64,000 nt of DNA, taken from the NCBI GenBank assembly GCA_009809945.1, contig WTPW01000316.1:36118-100117 (forward strand), read 5' to 3'. Position 1 is the first letter of the stretch. Every line of letters starts with the position of its first letter. The stretch is from Gigaspora margarita (taxonomy: Eukaryota > Glomeromycota > Glomeromycetes > Diversisporales > Gigasporaceae). The notes under the pieces are model-generated. The model saw only the letters and a list, made by a program, of their open reading frames with translations. It did no database searches and was not told the DNA's origin. Positions 23,087 to 33,756 of the stretch are shown in pieces. The translations under genes and the position numbers were made by a program.

Positions 23087-23872
23087 AATTAGGAAGCCAG
23101 ATCTGATAAAACTTCTTTTAAGAAGATACCCAAACTTTGAAAATCGAATAGCGTGATAAAGTATAAATCAATTAAGGAAATTCATATTTTCATTCATCTT
23201 GCAAGAGACAAACGTAAGACATTCAATTGTCTTAAAAAGGTATAATACTAGTTAAAGTATAAGGTTTAACAAGGAAGAGGGTTTAGAATTGTTGTAACGA
23301 TCTTTCATTAGTGTGAGATAAATTAAGCTTAGTAATTTTGAATAGATATTGACCTAATATACGTATCAGAGGAAATTTTAAGTAATTCATATGTATATAA
23401 ACCCAATATATTCAACTTTTTTGTATCTTTAGGCCTTGGTCTTTTGTTGGCTCCTTACATATATTAAAGATTATCATATTGTTGTTTAATAAACTTTTTG
23501 TTTATATACTTAAGTACAGAAGAGTTTCTCCTAAGTATTTGTCTTTTTATTATTTTTCTTGTATTTCGAATCATTATATTTATAAACCCGACCCTACATA
23601 TTTTATGTTTGTTTACTGTTCCTGACCTATATCGGCCTATACATAACTGATACTCTTCCAAATTATATAGTAATACCGTAACCAACGTGCACTACTCAAA
23701 GCCTTAGCGAAATCAAAGCACTGACTAAACAGACTCACTCAAAGCAGGCTAGGGGAAGAGAAAGGCTAAGAAAAAAAATTAATTAAGCATTGTTTATATA
23801 TATAGTTCACGCAAAGTTACATAAGATTTGCTATATTATATAATGCATAATGCAGTAATAAAGTAATGCAGA

Positions 23873-24120
23873 TATACTTGCTGGCAAAACACAGACAAAT
23901 TTCAAATTCAAAAAAAACAATTGCTATTTGTAAAAAATTAAATCAAAAAAGTAGTCTTAAAATTTTGCAAATATATTATTTATAACAATAAGAATATCTA
24001 CTATTTGTTTAAACAAAGATTATTAATGAAGTTTTTGAAAAATTAATTTGGGATGTATTTGGGATTTGGGTGCGAACAAATCCCAAACTATAGTAATTTG
24101 GGATTTTGCCAACATGTATA
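23873..24120. mobile_element. 248-bp MITE with TATAC ends
   Basis: Ends TATACTTGCTGGCAAAA and TTTTGCCAACATGTATA. TSD AATGCAGA perfect (23,865-23,872; 24,121-24,128). It is inserted near the end of R1 unit 3. The inner right part repeats GGGATTTGGG / AATCCCAAA words. Non-coding. Confidence 0.88.
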
Positions 24121-24993
24121 AATGCAGATCTTTGGATCTCATATAACCAAAACAAAGCGAAGAAAACTTTATAAAAATTATACTTTGGCATTTAAGCAAA
24201 AGTTTTTTCATTGAATGTTACATATACATAAGCTTTCTTATTCAATTAGAACTAATTTTAACTAAATTTACTTTTTTTACCGGTAATAAAAATTTTATAA
24301 TATCGGGTAGCATTATCCTGGATGGAAATTAGTTATAATCAAAAAAAAATAATATGATAAAATATATTTACTAGTATACCATTTGAATTAAAATTTTTAT
24401 ATCTACTAAGTTTTCTGTAAATAAATTAACAATGCAATTTCCTATTTTTATTCATTTTAAAATAATATAAACGAATAGGTCTGTTATTTTATTTATATAT
24501 ATATAGATTAATATAATATAATGTCTATTTAATAATTGTATCAATATTGTCAATGTTAATAGTATTTAATATATATATTTTTTTTTAAACTTTGGCAGTC
24601 CCGCCGAACAAGTTTATTAGATTTTTAATTGACAAGTGATTACATTTGGAATGAGAGTACAACTAGCCACATGTGCACTTTTGGTGCCTAATTTAAGTAG
24701 TCCGCCCTAAGATTCTACACTAGTTGCCATACCTGCAATCCAACTATGGGAATTGCCTAATTAAACTCTCTGATTTTTATCTACCTGTTCCCATTGCACC
24801 CTAACTCATACGATTCGACCTTATCCGGCATGACATTTATTTCAATGAATTCCCAGATATGACCTACTACACTATGCCAATCAAACCGATTGATATAGAA
24901 TTTACCAGAACGATACATGTCCCACACAATTAATTGCCCAGTTTCTTTCGGCGACCGACGCTATGGCTTTACCCATATACTTGCAGTCCAGAT

Positions 24994-25073
24994 CAGGGAC
25001 GATTATTTTCTGCAGTGATATTTATTTATTTTTAAAAATAAATAAATATTACCGCGGAAAATCATCGTCCCTG
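24994..25073. mobile_element. 80-bp hAT-like MITE (CAGGGACG)
   Basis: A near-perfect hairpin from CAGGGACGATTATTTTC to GAAAATCATCGTCCCTG, with ATATTTATTTATTT/AAATAAATAAATAT in the middle. TSD GTCCAGAT / GTCCGGAT (7 of 8) at 24,986-24,993 and 25,074-25,081. It shares the terminus of element Q. Confidence 0.88.
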
Positions 25074-25259
25074 GTCCGGATCTCCATAAACCACTGATGT
25101 TACCTACTACAACCCTCATGAGGTTTGTTTTTTGGCCTGGCACCTACCTCTTCTGGTAGCGCCGTCGTAGCTATCCATCTACCTTTTCACTTGGGATTTG
25201 CCAAGAGGTTTCTATTTTTCTGGTTTCCTGGATTTGTGATGTAACACTAACACCATTGC

Positions 25260-25438
25260 AGGACCCCGAAATATACATAGATAGGTCAGGTTAATTATAG
25301 GGTTACTAAAAAAGGAAAGATCTGCAGAAAAACTTTAAAAATAAGCAAAAAAATTACTATAAATGGAAAAGATCTGTATAAAAACCTCAAAAATAAGCAA
25401 ACTCATATCTGACCTATCTATGTATATTTCGGGGTCCT
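25260..25438. mobile_element. 179-bp MITE M1 (AGGACCCCGAA family)
   Basis: Ends AGGACCCCGAAATATACATA and TATGTATATTTCGGGGTCCT. TSD ACCATTGC / ACCATTGT at 25,252-25,259 and 25,439-25,446. The terminal ten bases match element B exactly, so M1 is probably a deletion derivative moved by the same enzyme. It is nested in the SINE-like element. Confidence 0.9.
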
Positions 25439-26273
25439 ACCATTGTGCTGAAGCTCCTATTCAAGATGGTGGAACCAAGATTACAGGTATTATTACCCAA
25501 CCGATCTGAGCCACAGTTATCATAATATAGGTTTATTTTCTGAAACGTCTCTAGTGGGATTCGAACTCTCAACCTGCCGCTTGGGAGTGACAACCTGGCC
25601 ACTTCTCTAAATCACCACACCCTTAATAGTATTTAATATTAATATTATCATGTTATATATTTATGTATACCAACTTGGCAGCTTCCAATATTTGCATCCA
25701 AAATATATCAAAAACTCAAGCAAACTTTGAAAAATTCCAAAAATTTCCGCAAAAAAAGATATGATATAAACACTATTTGAATTAGTCCATGTCCATATTT
25801 GTCCAAGCTCAAATAAAAATTTTATTAAACATAGTCCAAATGCAAATACTGGCTTCACAGGATTGCAATTCTTATTTTCTCATCTATCTATTTCTTAAGA
25901 GCTAAGAAATTCCTTGCTATGGCCCAGTATACAATTAATACTTGTATTATATATTTTTATAATTTTTGATACTATTGGCATATCAATATGTAATAACTCT
26001 ATAATTTGTTTGTCTACTATAATCATCGTAATAAAAATATACAATTCGTTAGTAAAGATCTTTATTAAAAGCAAAAGGCATTTTTTTTTGATGATCTGCA
26101 ATATTTACAGAATTTTGCAAACCATGATTAATCGATTGATTTGTATCAACTAGTGATGCAAGTGAATTGTTCCAATAATGTCCCAATAATGTTATAGCTT
26201 AAGCCGTAACTAGCTAAAGCTTATATTGTAACTAGTTATAGCAATCATTGGGACAATTCACCTACACCTTTAG

Positions 26274-26740
26274 CAGTGTTGTACGTTTTGGCTGTCCATA
26301 GCCTTTTTTGGCTTGTCCATGTCCAAAATTGTCCAAATATCCAAGATTGTCCAAAGCTTGTCTAGGCTTTAATAATTAATAAATTTATTTAAAAAATATA
26401 TAACTATATATTTTTTTAGGTGCTAAACAGGACTCTGAAATATATATAGATGGGTCAGGTTAATTATAGGATTACTAAAAAAGGAAAGAACTGCAGAAAA
26501 AACTTCAAAAATAAGCAAAAAATTACTATAAATAGAAAAGATCTATATAAAACCCCTTAAAAATAAGCAAACTCATACCTGATCTATTTATGTATATTTC
26601 AGGATCCTGCTGAATACATTTCAGTTAAAATTAAAATAGGTTATCTTAATAAAATTTTAAGTAATTTTACTTTATTTAATTGTCCAAAATTGTCCAAAAT
26701 TGTCCAAATCATTGTCCAAAGCTGTCCCATGACAACACTG
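26274..26740. mobile_element. MITE V3 (CAGTGTTGTA family), interrupted by M2
   Basis: Ends CAGTGTTGTACGTTTTGGCT and the inverse, closing in CATGACAACACTG. Flanking CCTTTAG is at 26,267-26,273 and 26,741-26,747. It is inverted relative to V2 and has the V2-type word TTGTCCAAAATTGTCCAA. M2 is inserted inside. Confidence 0.88.
26429..26607. mobile_element. About 179-bp MITE M2 (AGGACCCC family)
   Basis: Ends AGGACTCTGAAATATATATA and TATGTATATTTCAGGATCC(T), a diverged copy of M1. The empty site is visible in V2 (TAGTTATATATTTTTTAG-type core with GTGTTCAGCATC near 20,010). It shows TGCTAAAC / TGCTGAAT as the 8-bp target duplication. Confidence 0.85.
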
Positions 26741-27210
26741 CCTTTAGTATCAACTAATTGATCAATTGATAAATCAAAATAAACATACTTGTATTCAATT
26801 TATCTTTAAAAATTTTATATTATTTTAATTGATTTAATGATGATTAAATTTTAATGTTAATTCCAATTTATTAAGTGGATTTTGAATTTTCTATCTGATT
26901 ATAATAGTTAAATTCCATTGCAATACTATATAGAATCTGCCAAAATTCAATTTTGATAAAATGTTTTTGATATGTATATTTTAAATTTTAAAATTAGTAA
27001 AATCAAATTATTGATTAGTTGACTAATTGATTAATCGATTATCAACTAGTTGATTAATTGATTAAATTGGTTTTACAACTTGATCAACTAATCGATTTTT
27101 GAACTTTCAATTAGTATCACTAGATGTATGTACACTTTTGATATTTTATTAAGAATGCATCAAAAATAGAATTCTATTATCACTTTGTATAGATATTAAA
27201 AGATTAATAT

Positions 27211-27740
27211 TTAATTGATGATCCGCCAGTCATCGGGTGCATGATCATAGTGTAACGTGATGCAGATCACTATGTAAATTACTATATATGTGAATGCTAC
27301 GATCGCCCAAGGAAAAATATTTTTTTACTAAGTTAATCGATCTTGTCGACTAATTGAAAGTTGTAGAGCTCGTCGTTGCAGTTCTAATGGTAGTTAAATC
27401 ATCCAAATCGGCCCAGCGGAAGCCAAGATATCTTTAAAAAACGTGTCAACGACTATATAAAATTTCCATGTAAACAATCTATTGTTTACATAGAGATTAT
27501 ATATAGTCGTTGACGCGTTTTTTAAAGATATCTTGGCTTCCACTGGGCCGATTTGGATGATTTAACTACCATTAGAACTGCAACGACGAGCTCTACAACT
27601 TTCAATTAGTCGATTAACTTAGTAAAAAAAATATTTTTCCTTGGGCGATCGTAGCATTCACATATATAGTAATTTACATAGTGATCTGCATCACATTACA
27701 CTATGATCATGCACCCGATGACTGGCGGATCATCAATTAA
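27211..27740. repeat. 530-bp near-perfect palindrome
   Basis: Arms of about 260 bp starting TTAATTGATGATCCGCCAG and ending CTGGCGGATCATCAATTAA, centred at about 27,479 (TGTAAACAAT-CT-ATTGTTTACA). The arms differ mainly by one 9-bp indel (near 27,337) and a few substitutions, so identity is well above 95%. A loop of two bases means essentially no spacer. No ORF. Possible flanking repeat TTAATATTTAA / TTAATTTAA. It would fold into one very long hairpin RNA or a cruciform. Confidence 0.92.
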
Positions 27741-27934
27741 TTTAATACAGATATAAATAAACTAGGAAAACAGATGTCTGGAGCAGTAACTTGATGGATA
27801 AGTTACACAAATATGCAAATGATTGTATTTACTTCTCTATTAATTTACCTGTTACTAGTATCATACTATCTTCCATATAATTATTAATACCATTATTATT
27901 AACTACTATCTCTTTATTAGATTTTACAAAATTG
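27741..27934. other. Short unassigned AT-rich stretch
   Basis: Between the palindrome and the kinase pseudogene. It may include the 3' end of that gene. No other feature seen. Confidence 0.35.
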
Positions 27935-28700
27935 GTCTAAATTTTGGAACTACTTTTTCAATTTTAAATAGTTTAAGAATTTTTATAGCTGATGGTCATT
28001 GTTTTGGATCTTTATCTTAGCATTTCTTTAAAAGATAGCAAGGTATTATGCCTTTAATAATAGTTGGTCTTAAACCTTTACAGATTCTTTTTTTAAAAAA
28101 AAATGTACAGTGGTATGCTTCTTCACAAATTTCTAATGCTAATCTTAAATTATTATCATTATATAGTTGTAAAATATGACTGTTTCCGAAGAAATCTCCT
28201 ATATAATCATTTCAAAAGAATAGATATCTGATGTTTTATTAACGATTTTTCTTGCAAAACTTTTGCCAATATATGGTAAAGTCCATAATTTTTTTAGACT
28301 TTTTATCTAATATTTTATTAACTGATATTGCAGACACCAAATCACTAATATAAGTTATGTAATTATTTTGGAATCTATTCTCATTATATAAACTACAAGA
28401 AATAATATTATCTGAAATGAATCAATAGAAGATCAAATGCAATATAAAATAATAATTCTAATTTTTTCTTCTATTTTATTTATGCAACTTCATAAAGATT
28501 CTTATGCAAAGATCCAATTCTTGCATATTGCATAACTAAAATATAATCATCTGTGCATTCATCTTTTTGATATTTCATAGCATTGCAAAAATATAGGGTT
28601 TTAGATACAATATTTGAATATGCAATTTAACTTTAAAATTATAAATATTAATAACTGATAGTAATGACTAAATTATTATCTCTTTTATAAGCTCCTCACA
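27935..28700 (-). pseudogene. Kinase-family pseudogene (Glomeromycotina expansion type)
   Basis: Minus-strand order: TDDYILVMQYARIGSLHKNL (hinge and helix D), then a helix E phrase KKKLELLFYIAFDL, ITYISDLVSAISVNK (corresponding to the DLG activation-segment start), a degenerate APE region, KTSDIYSFEMII (helix F), ICKGLRP-like CEEAY...GLRPTII, IPCYLLKKC, then stop, DKDPKQ, stop, PSAIKILKLF (helix I, normally KCW..DP..RPSA). The Trp and Arg of the last motif are stop codons, and frameshifts occur at several points. The catalytic loop is not legible. The gene is therefore inactive. The Sel1-like segment lies immediately upstream in the same sense. Confidence 0.75.
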
Positions 28701-28807
28701 GCTATTTTTAATACATGAAATAATTCAAAGTACAACAAAGGATTACCATTTGTGCTTGTATGATTCTAATAAGCAGCTATAGAGGAAAAGAAGATTTTAT
28801 AATATAT

Positions 28808-28906
28808 GAGTGCTGCCAAGGAAAAAAGGCCGTTCAGACTTTTGAGTATATCAAAATTTAATATATTTGAAAGTCCTAACAGTCCTTTTTCCACTTGGCA
28901 GTACTC
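28808..28906. mobile_element. About 100-bp MITE between kinase and Sel1 segments
   Basis: Inverted ends GAGTGCTGCCAAGG and CTTGGCAGTACTC, with GACTTT...AAAGTC further in. Target duplication not clear (TATA-rich flanks). It separates the Sel1-like and kinase remnants. Confidence 0.65.
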
Positions 28907-28909
28907 ATA

Positions 28910-29175
28910 TATAAATTAATAGTAATTTACGCATATAAAATACTATTCTTCTTAAATGAATTAGTTTTTTTTATCTTTGTCTATGCTTATATCATCTTGA
29001 TAGTACTATCCAATACCATTTTGTTTATTCAAATTACCACTTTCAACAGATTTCAAATACTATTCAAGTGTCTTTTTTTTATCCTTGATTGTGTTTATAC
29101 CCCTTTTCATAGTATGATCCAAAATAATATATTTGTCCATCAGAATTGCCATCTTTAGCTGATTTCAGAAATTCC
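28910..29175 (-). pseudogene. Sel1-like repeat remnant
   Basis: The minus strand reads EFLKSAKDGNSDGQ, then YYFGSYYEKG, DKKKTLE, stop, YLKSVESGNLNKQNGIG, stop, YYQDDISIDKDKK. The spacing and residues (A..GN..GQ..LG..Y..G......A...Y.KS) fit two Sel1/TPR-like repeats, which accompany kinase domains in many Glomeromycotina proteins. At least two stops and one frame change make it a pseudogene. In minus orientation it precedes the kinase part; in the proteins I know of the kinase usually comes first. So this may be a different broken gene rather than one fusion. Confidence 0.65.
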
Positions 29176-29247
29176 ATAGAATTTTGAATTAAAAAAAATA
29201 AAATAATAGCTTTACATAAATAAAGTTTAGAAAGTAATTGTGGTTAT

Positions 29248-29811
29248 TAGAGGTCTTATCTGGTCAAAAATTTTGTATTCGGATATTTATTTGGTCAATC
29301 TTTTTAATATTCAAATATTCATTCAAAAATTTTGAAAATATTCAATGAATATTCACTGAATATTCATTGAATATTAAATATATAGTACTAAATATAAAAA
29401 AAATTAAAGTAGCATAATTCAAAAACAAATAATTTTAAAAAATTCTTTTTAAGAAATTTGTTGTCTTAATCCAAAGCCACAATTTTGTTAAATTAGATAT
29501 TTATTTAATTTATAATTATAAAAGTTATAATATTTTAAAGTTTATATATATNTAAAAATTTGGTATTAAAAATTAGTTATATATATTTTTTAACTAATTA
29601 GAATTTATTATACAAAAATTAGCCAATCATATTTGATTANTAATATCAAAATTTGCTACTTTNAATATATATATATTCAATGAATATTTAATGAATATAT
29701 TTAGTGAAAATTTTAAATATTCAAATATTCATTTGGTGAAAATTTTATATATTCAAATATTCAAACATTCAGTGAATATTTGAATAAAACATTCATCGGA
29801 TCAGACCTCTA
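29248..29811. mobile_element. 564-bp hAT-like element (TAGAGGTCT ends, GAATATTC words)
   Basis: Ends TAGAGGTCTTATCTGGTC and ATCGGATCAGACCTCTA. Flanking 8-mers GTGGTTAT (29,240-29,247) and GCAGTTAT (29,812-29,819) differ by two transitions. Both ends are packed with TTCAATGAATATTCACTGAA-type words and AATATTCAAATATTC. Non-coding; three ambiguous bases inside. Confidence 0.85.
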
Positions 29812-29819
29812 GCAGTTAT

Positions 29820-30672
29820 ATCCTATTATTTTTAAATTAAAAAACCTCTAAACTGGGTAGTAAGTAAACAGATTTGAACAAGCGTACTAGTACAAAAAAT
29901 ATGCCAAATTTTGATAATATTCTCTGTAGTATGTATTAACTAATTTACTGATTTTTTACCTGATTTAAGTTATAGTATTGTTGATCTAAAATTAAAAAAA
30001 TTTTTAATAGCTTAAGAGACAAAGCTAGAAATTAAACAATGACAAGTACTAGTAGAGAGAGATCTGGATCAGTAGTGCACTCTTATAACTGATAAAAATA
30101 TCTCTATGTGGTGTTAAAACAAGTAGTTAATATATATTCTTCAAAACTAAGTATCAAAATTATATAGACTTGAAGTTTTTAATATGTATTTCATGAAAAA
30201 AAATCAAAAGTGAATAATCAACAAAAGCAAAACAAAAAACAGTATATATATTGTACATTAGAATAAAATCTCGCTAGATTTAAAATCAATATAAGTTGAT
30301 TCAAATATATATACAAAACTTACAGCTAATTCTGAATCCACTTAATATATATTCAATTTCAAAATTAATAGCCATTATTGCAAAGCTATTAAATCTAATA
30401 GGCTGGCCATCGACATTAAATCAACCTGATACTGTTTAAGATATTTATTAGCAATAACTATAAATGAATTGGTAAAATTTCTTTATACTGCACAATTTGT
30501 ACAATTTTTTTACGAATTCTTTAAAGAATTTGTAGAATATAACAACTTGCTCAGAAACCTACTAATAATTAAAATATATATGTACAATTTTTTTAATTTA
30601 ATGTTTAAATTTAAATACATACCATATTGGAGTAGTCTATTAACTAAGTAAATCAAAATTATATGTAATTAC
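29820..30672. other. AT-rich stretch, nothing recognised
   Basis: No TIR pair, no ORF with family resemblance. The 60-codon frame at 30,469-30,651 is Phe/Ile/Asn-rich and not convincing. Confidence 0.4.
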
Positions 30673-30956
30673 TAGGGTTCCTTAAATTCAAATTAAATTA
30701 AATATTGAGTCAATTTGAATTTGATCAAATCAAATTAACCCTGATTTGAATTTGATTTAATTCAAATATTTGGATTTAAATTTAATTTAAATTTAAATTT
30801 TTAATAGTAAGTTTCAAATCAAACAAATATTTGTCAAATCAAATCAAATTTGGCCAGATTTGAATTTGATCAAATCAAATATAGTCAAATTTGAATTTGA
30901 ATTTGATCAAATATTTGATTCAATATTTGAAGATCAAATCAAATTGCGAAACTCTA
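30673..30956. mobile_element. 284-bp hAT-like MITE (TAGGGTTCC family), copy 2
   Basis: Ends TAGGGTTCCTTAAATTC and TTGCGAAACTCTA. TSD GTAATTAC perfect (30,665-30,672; 30,957-30,964). Same orientation as copy 1 at 14,082 and similar throughout, with more TTTAAATTTAA conversions of the TTTGAATTTGA words. Confidence 0.9.
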
Positions 30957-30964
30957 GTAATTAC

Positions 30965-32180
30965 TAATATTTAAGCCTATTCAGCAATAATAAATAACCT
31001 AAAATGACCCAAATGACAAATGACTAGTAATTGGATCATTTCGAGGCTCAAATTACTTAGAAGATATATAATATTCTAATGCTTTTTAGCCAATTAGAAT
31101 TGATCGTTAAACAAAATTAAAAATATAATCGATAATTGTAGCTATATACTAAATTAATGCGTGACTGGAACCCATAATTAAAAATGTGTATTTGTTGTTG
31201 TTGCAATAATGTATAAATTTAAACACGTGTATGGACATTTTCAAATTTATATTTTTAATGCATTATTGTACAAAAAAAACCAATGATTTGAATCAAAAAC
31301 AAACTATTGATGCATTAAAAACATGATTTTTGTATCACTTTTATTAAATAATAAATGCCCTCTGCTACGCTCTGGACAATTAAAGTCAAATTTTACTAAG
31401 TTAATTAATATTTATGTCTTAAATAAAGTTGATTGAAATAATAAATTCATATATTATTTGATCAATTTTACTTAAACCAAATATTAATCGATTTAGTAAG
31501 TTAGAATTATCGATTAAGAAAGTAATAAAGTTTTGACAATTTTTTATATGAGCAATTCGACCAATAAAATTATTTTATATGCAAATAATCTAAATGATCT
31601 AAATGAACTTTAACCAAATTGATTTTGTTATAATTTGATAACTTGGGATCATTTAAATTTTGATTAAACAATCAGGTCATTTACTATTCCTAGGCTGAAC
31701 TAGGCATATAAACTTTATTGGGTTTGGGCTCGAACCTAAACCATACATTTGCATTATCATTATGCAGTTAAAAAAGTTAATTAGTATAAAAAAAGTTAAA
31801 CCTGAAATAGTGATCCTGGTTAATCAAAATTTTTTGACCGGCCAAGCTAATAAAATTTTATTGGCTTAGTCAACTTAGCCAAAAATTTCAAATAAATTAC
31901 AATTTAATCAAAACAACCTGTACTATTGTGAATAAAACCTGATTAAAGATATCTTACTATATATAATTTATGTGATTGAAAAAGTTATTAAATTAAAGCT
32001 ATCAATAAAACTTGTTTGATTTTAATTTGCCAAATTTAATAAAAATCTTATATTATATATTAAAGGAGTATCATGTGCCAAATACTATTAAAAGTTATAT
32101 TTTTGATACATATTATATATAAAGCAGTTTTTATTCTATGCATAAGTATTAAATAAATATAAACATTCAGTACATATTGC
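30965..32180. other. AT-rich stretch with no gene recognised
   Basis: Near 31,645-31,690 the phrase GATCATTTAAATTTTGATT...CAGGTCATTTAC is shared with 49,676-49,715. Near 31,822-31,880 a block with GACCGGCCAAGCTAATAAAA is related in inverse orientation to 48,590-48,680. Both suggest the flanks of the minisatellite are older repeats. Confidence 0.4.
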
Positions 32181-32653
32181 CAAAATTTGAGTATGTGAAT
32201 TAAAGCACCTTTATCAAAAATCAGCAAATACAGGTTTTGCTAATAAAACATATTGTTATCAATATGGTCAAAAAATATGTGCTATAGCCTTCATTTATTA
32301 TCAAAAATCAGCTAACACAGCCCTGCTAATGAAACATAGAATGGAATTAGAGTTAAAAGGATAAACATAAGATCTTTAAATATTAACAAAATTAACCAAT
32401 ATGAGTTCTGCTAATGAGAAATATATAATGATGGCATTGTTATTGATATAAAATTGAAATTAGAAGTATTAATGAAACATATAATATTGGCATTGTTATC
32501 AATATGGAATTAGAGTCAAAAAAAATATGCATATGGTCTCTATTATTATCAATTAGCTAATATAGGTTCTGCCAATAAAATACAATGAAATTGAAAAGAA
32601 TAAACACAAGACCTTTAAATATCAGAAATTAGCTGATATGGGTTCTACTAAAA
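32180..32653. repeat. Minisatellite (unit about 110-120 bp), left part
   Basis: Diverged direct repeats built from ATCAGCTAATACAGGTTCTG, CTAATAAAACATA, ATTGTTATCAATATGGAATT and AAAAATATGCATAAGGCCTT-like phrases. At least four units here; it resumes at 33,539-33,585 and again at 45,829-46,080. The interruptions are the foldback element and the 12.2-kb element. Confidence 0.75.
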
Positions 32654-33538
32654 GGGCTTCCAGAAATTACATAATTTTTTGGTGGGTAGGTGAGGTCTCG
32701 AAAGTATCAGGTTACAATTATAATTCTAGTTAAATTTTTATAATTTTGGCCAAAAGTATAAAATTATAAAATTATTAATAACTATTGCTCTACTAGACCA
32801 ATTTAGATGATTTAACTACCAAAATGTTCGCTCACTGAGACGATTCTAACAAGCCCAAAATTGTTAAAATCTAATCACAGAATCCCAAGATCCTTCAACT
32901 TATATGTAATTTTAATAGTGATTTTTTAGAATTACTAAGTAAATTTCTTTAATATTAAATAACTTTTGATCCACTGGCCTGTTTTGGATAATTTAATTAC
33001 CAAAATGTTCATCTCAGTGAGACGATTATAACAAGCCCAAAATTGCTAAATTCTAATTACAGGATTCCAAGATTGGTAAAGATTTGTATTGTTAGACAAA
33101 TAATAAAATCTTTAATGATCTTGGAATCCTGTGATTAGAATTTAGCAATTTTGGACTTGTTAGAATCGTCTCACTGAGATGAACATTTTGGTAGTTAAAT
33201 TATCCAAAACGGACCAGTAGATCAAAAGTTATTCAATATTAAAGAAATTTACTTAGTGATTCTAAAAAATCACTATTAAAATTACACAGAAGTTGAATGA
33301 TCTTGGGATCCTGTGATTAGATTTTAATGATTTTGGGCTTGTTAGAATCATCTCAGTGAGACAAACATTTTGATAATTAAATCATCTAAATTAGTCCTAT
33401 AGAGCATAAATTGAAATATATAAATAAATTTTAAAAATATAAAATTTGATTGGTTAATAGAATATTAGGTGTGGGTGGGTGGAGTAAAATTTTGAAATTT
33501 ATTAGTAACAAAATATTATATAATTTCTTGAAGCCCCT
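32654..33538. mobile_element. Foldback element FB1, about 885 bp
   Basis: Nearly the whole element is an inverted repeat. GATGAACATTTTGGTAGTTA-type phrases and AATCCTGTGATTAGAATTTAG are read in one direction on the right and inverted on the left, with ends GGGCTTCCAGAAATTACATA and TTATATAATTTCTTGAAGCCC. Each arm itself contains two related copies of the same 150-200-bp segment. It is inserted within the minisatellite. A related copy lies at 48,700-49,618. Confidence 0.85.
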
Positions 33539-33756
33539 TAATAGGAACAAATAATATTGGATATTGATATCGATATAGAATTGGGTAGGGGTCTTAGCTG
33601 GGTCAGATCTGACCCAACCCGACCCGAGTCAGACCCAACCCGAGTTGGGTTGGGTCAGATTAAACCCAGGTCGGGTCTGTTCCAGATTAATAATAGGTGA
33701 CGTATGACGAAACCATTTCATTGCAAAAATAAATAAATAAATAAATAATTAATTTA

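Larger units (their letters stand above)
21199..23675. other. Insertion into R1 unit 3 (contains the 1.44-kb element A)
   Basis: R1 reads GGCATCAAAC then CGTAACCAACGTGCAC in unit 1. Here those halves are separated by 2.48 kb. The left edge has a direct repeat CATGATGACCC (21,246-21,270). The inner part contains element A (21,395-22,837) and a possible protein fragment at 22,874-23,086. The outer ends TTGTTATTATATAAAT and ATTATATAGTAATA are weakly inverted, so a degraded transposon is possible. No clean TSD. Confidence 0.5.
12361..24150. repeat. R1 tandem unit 3, split by several insertions
   Basis: R1 sequence is present at 12,361-13,063, about 14,892-15,890, 20,600-21,198 and 23,676-24,150, in the unit 1 order. 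The pieces between are the element at 13,064-14,891, a 4.7-kb block (15,890-20,600) that includes the nested stack at 17,519-20,270, the 21,199-23,675 insertion, and a 248-bp MITE at 23,873-24,120. The unit 3/unit 4 join (AACCAAAACAAAGCGAAG then CATTTAAGCAAAAGT near 24,145-24,200) is again head-to-tail. Confidence 0.75.
24578..25622 (-). mobile_element. SINE-like retroelement with tRNA-type head
   Basis: Flanking direct repeats TTAATAGTATTTAATAT lie at 24,556-24,572 and 25,623-25,639. On the minus strand the head (25,622-25,540) has an A-box-like TTTAGAGAAGTGG and a B-box GAGTTCGAATCCC, as in tRNA-derived RNA polymerase III promoters. The other end is a run of A on the minus strand (T-run at about 24,578-24,587 on plus). 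The body is less AT-rich and non-coding. A long TSD, an oligo-A tail and a pol III-type head define a SINE. It would be unusually long, about 780 bp after removing the two nested MITEs. A LINE must supply the enzymes. Confidence 0.8.
26151..26752. mobile_element. Palindromic MITE with V3 nested near its end
   Basis: Left arm GATGCAAGTGAATTGTTCC and right arm GGGACAATTCACCTACAC are inverted (26,151-26,266). GTATCAACTA occurs on both outer sides (about 26,140-26,150 and 26,748-26,757) as a likely TSD. The centre has AAGCTTATATTGTAACTAGT-type near-palindromes. V3 is inserted in its right end. Confidence 0.7.
24151..27110. repeat. R1 tandem unit 4, truncated
   Basis: Unit start (CATTTAAGCAAAAGTTTTTTC) through the TIR block with AATCGATT-like words, after which R1 similarity stops near 27,110. 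Interrupted by the SINE-like element (24,578-25,622) and by a palindromic element carrying V3 (26,151-26,752). It is more diverged than units 1 and 2. Confidence 0.75.

Noticed and set aside
25540..25622. Candidate tRNA gene on the minus strand
   Set aside because: The A- and B-box words are good, but there is no clover-leaf with a proper acceptor stem. The segment is the head of a SINE flanked by a 17-bp duplication.
29248..29811. CRISPR-like spacing of GAATATTC repeats
   Set aside because: The repeats are irregular and palindromic, lie in a eukaryotic TIR element with a target duplication, and have no unique spacers.
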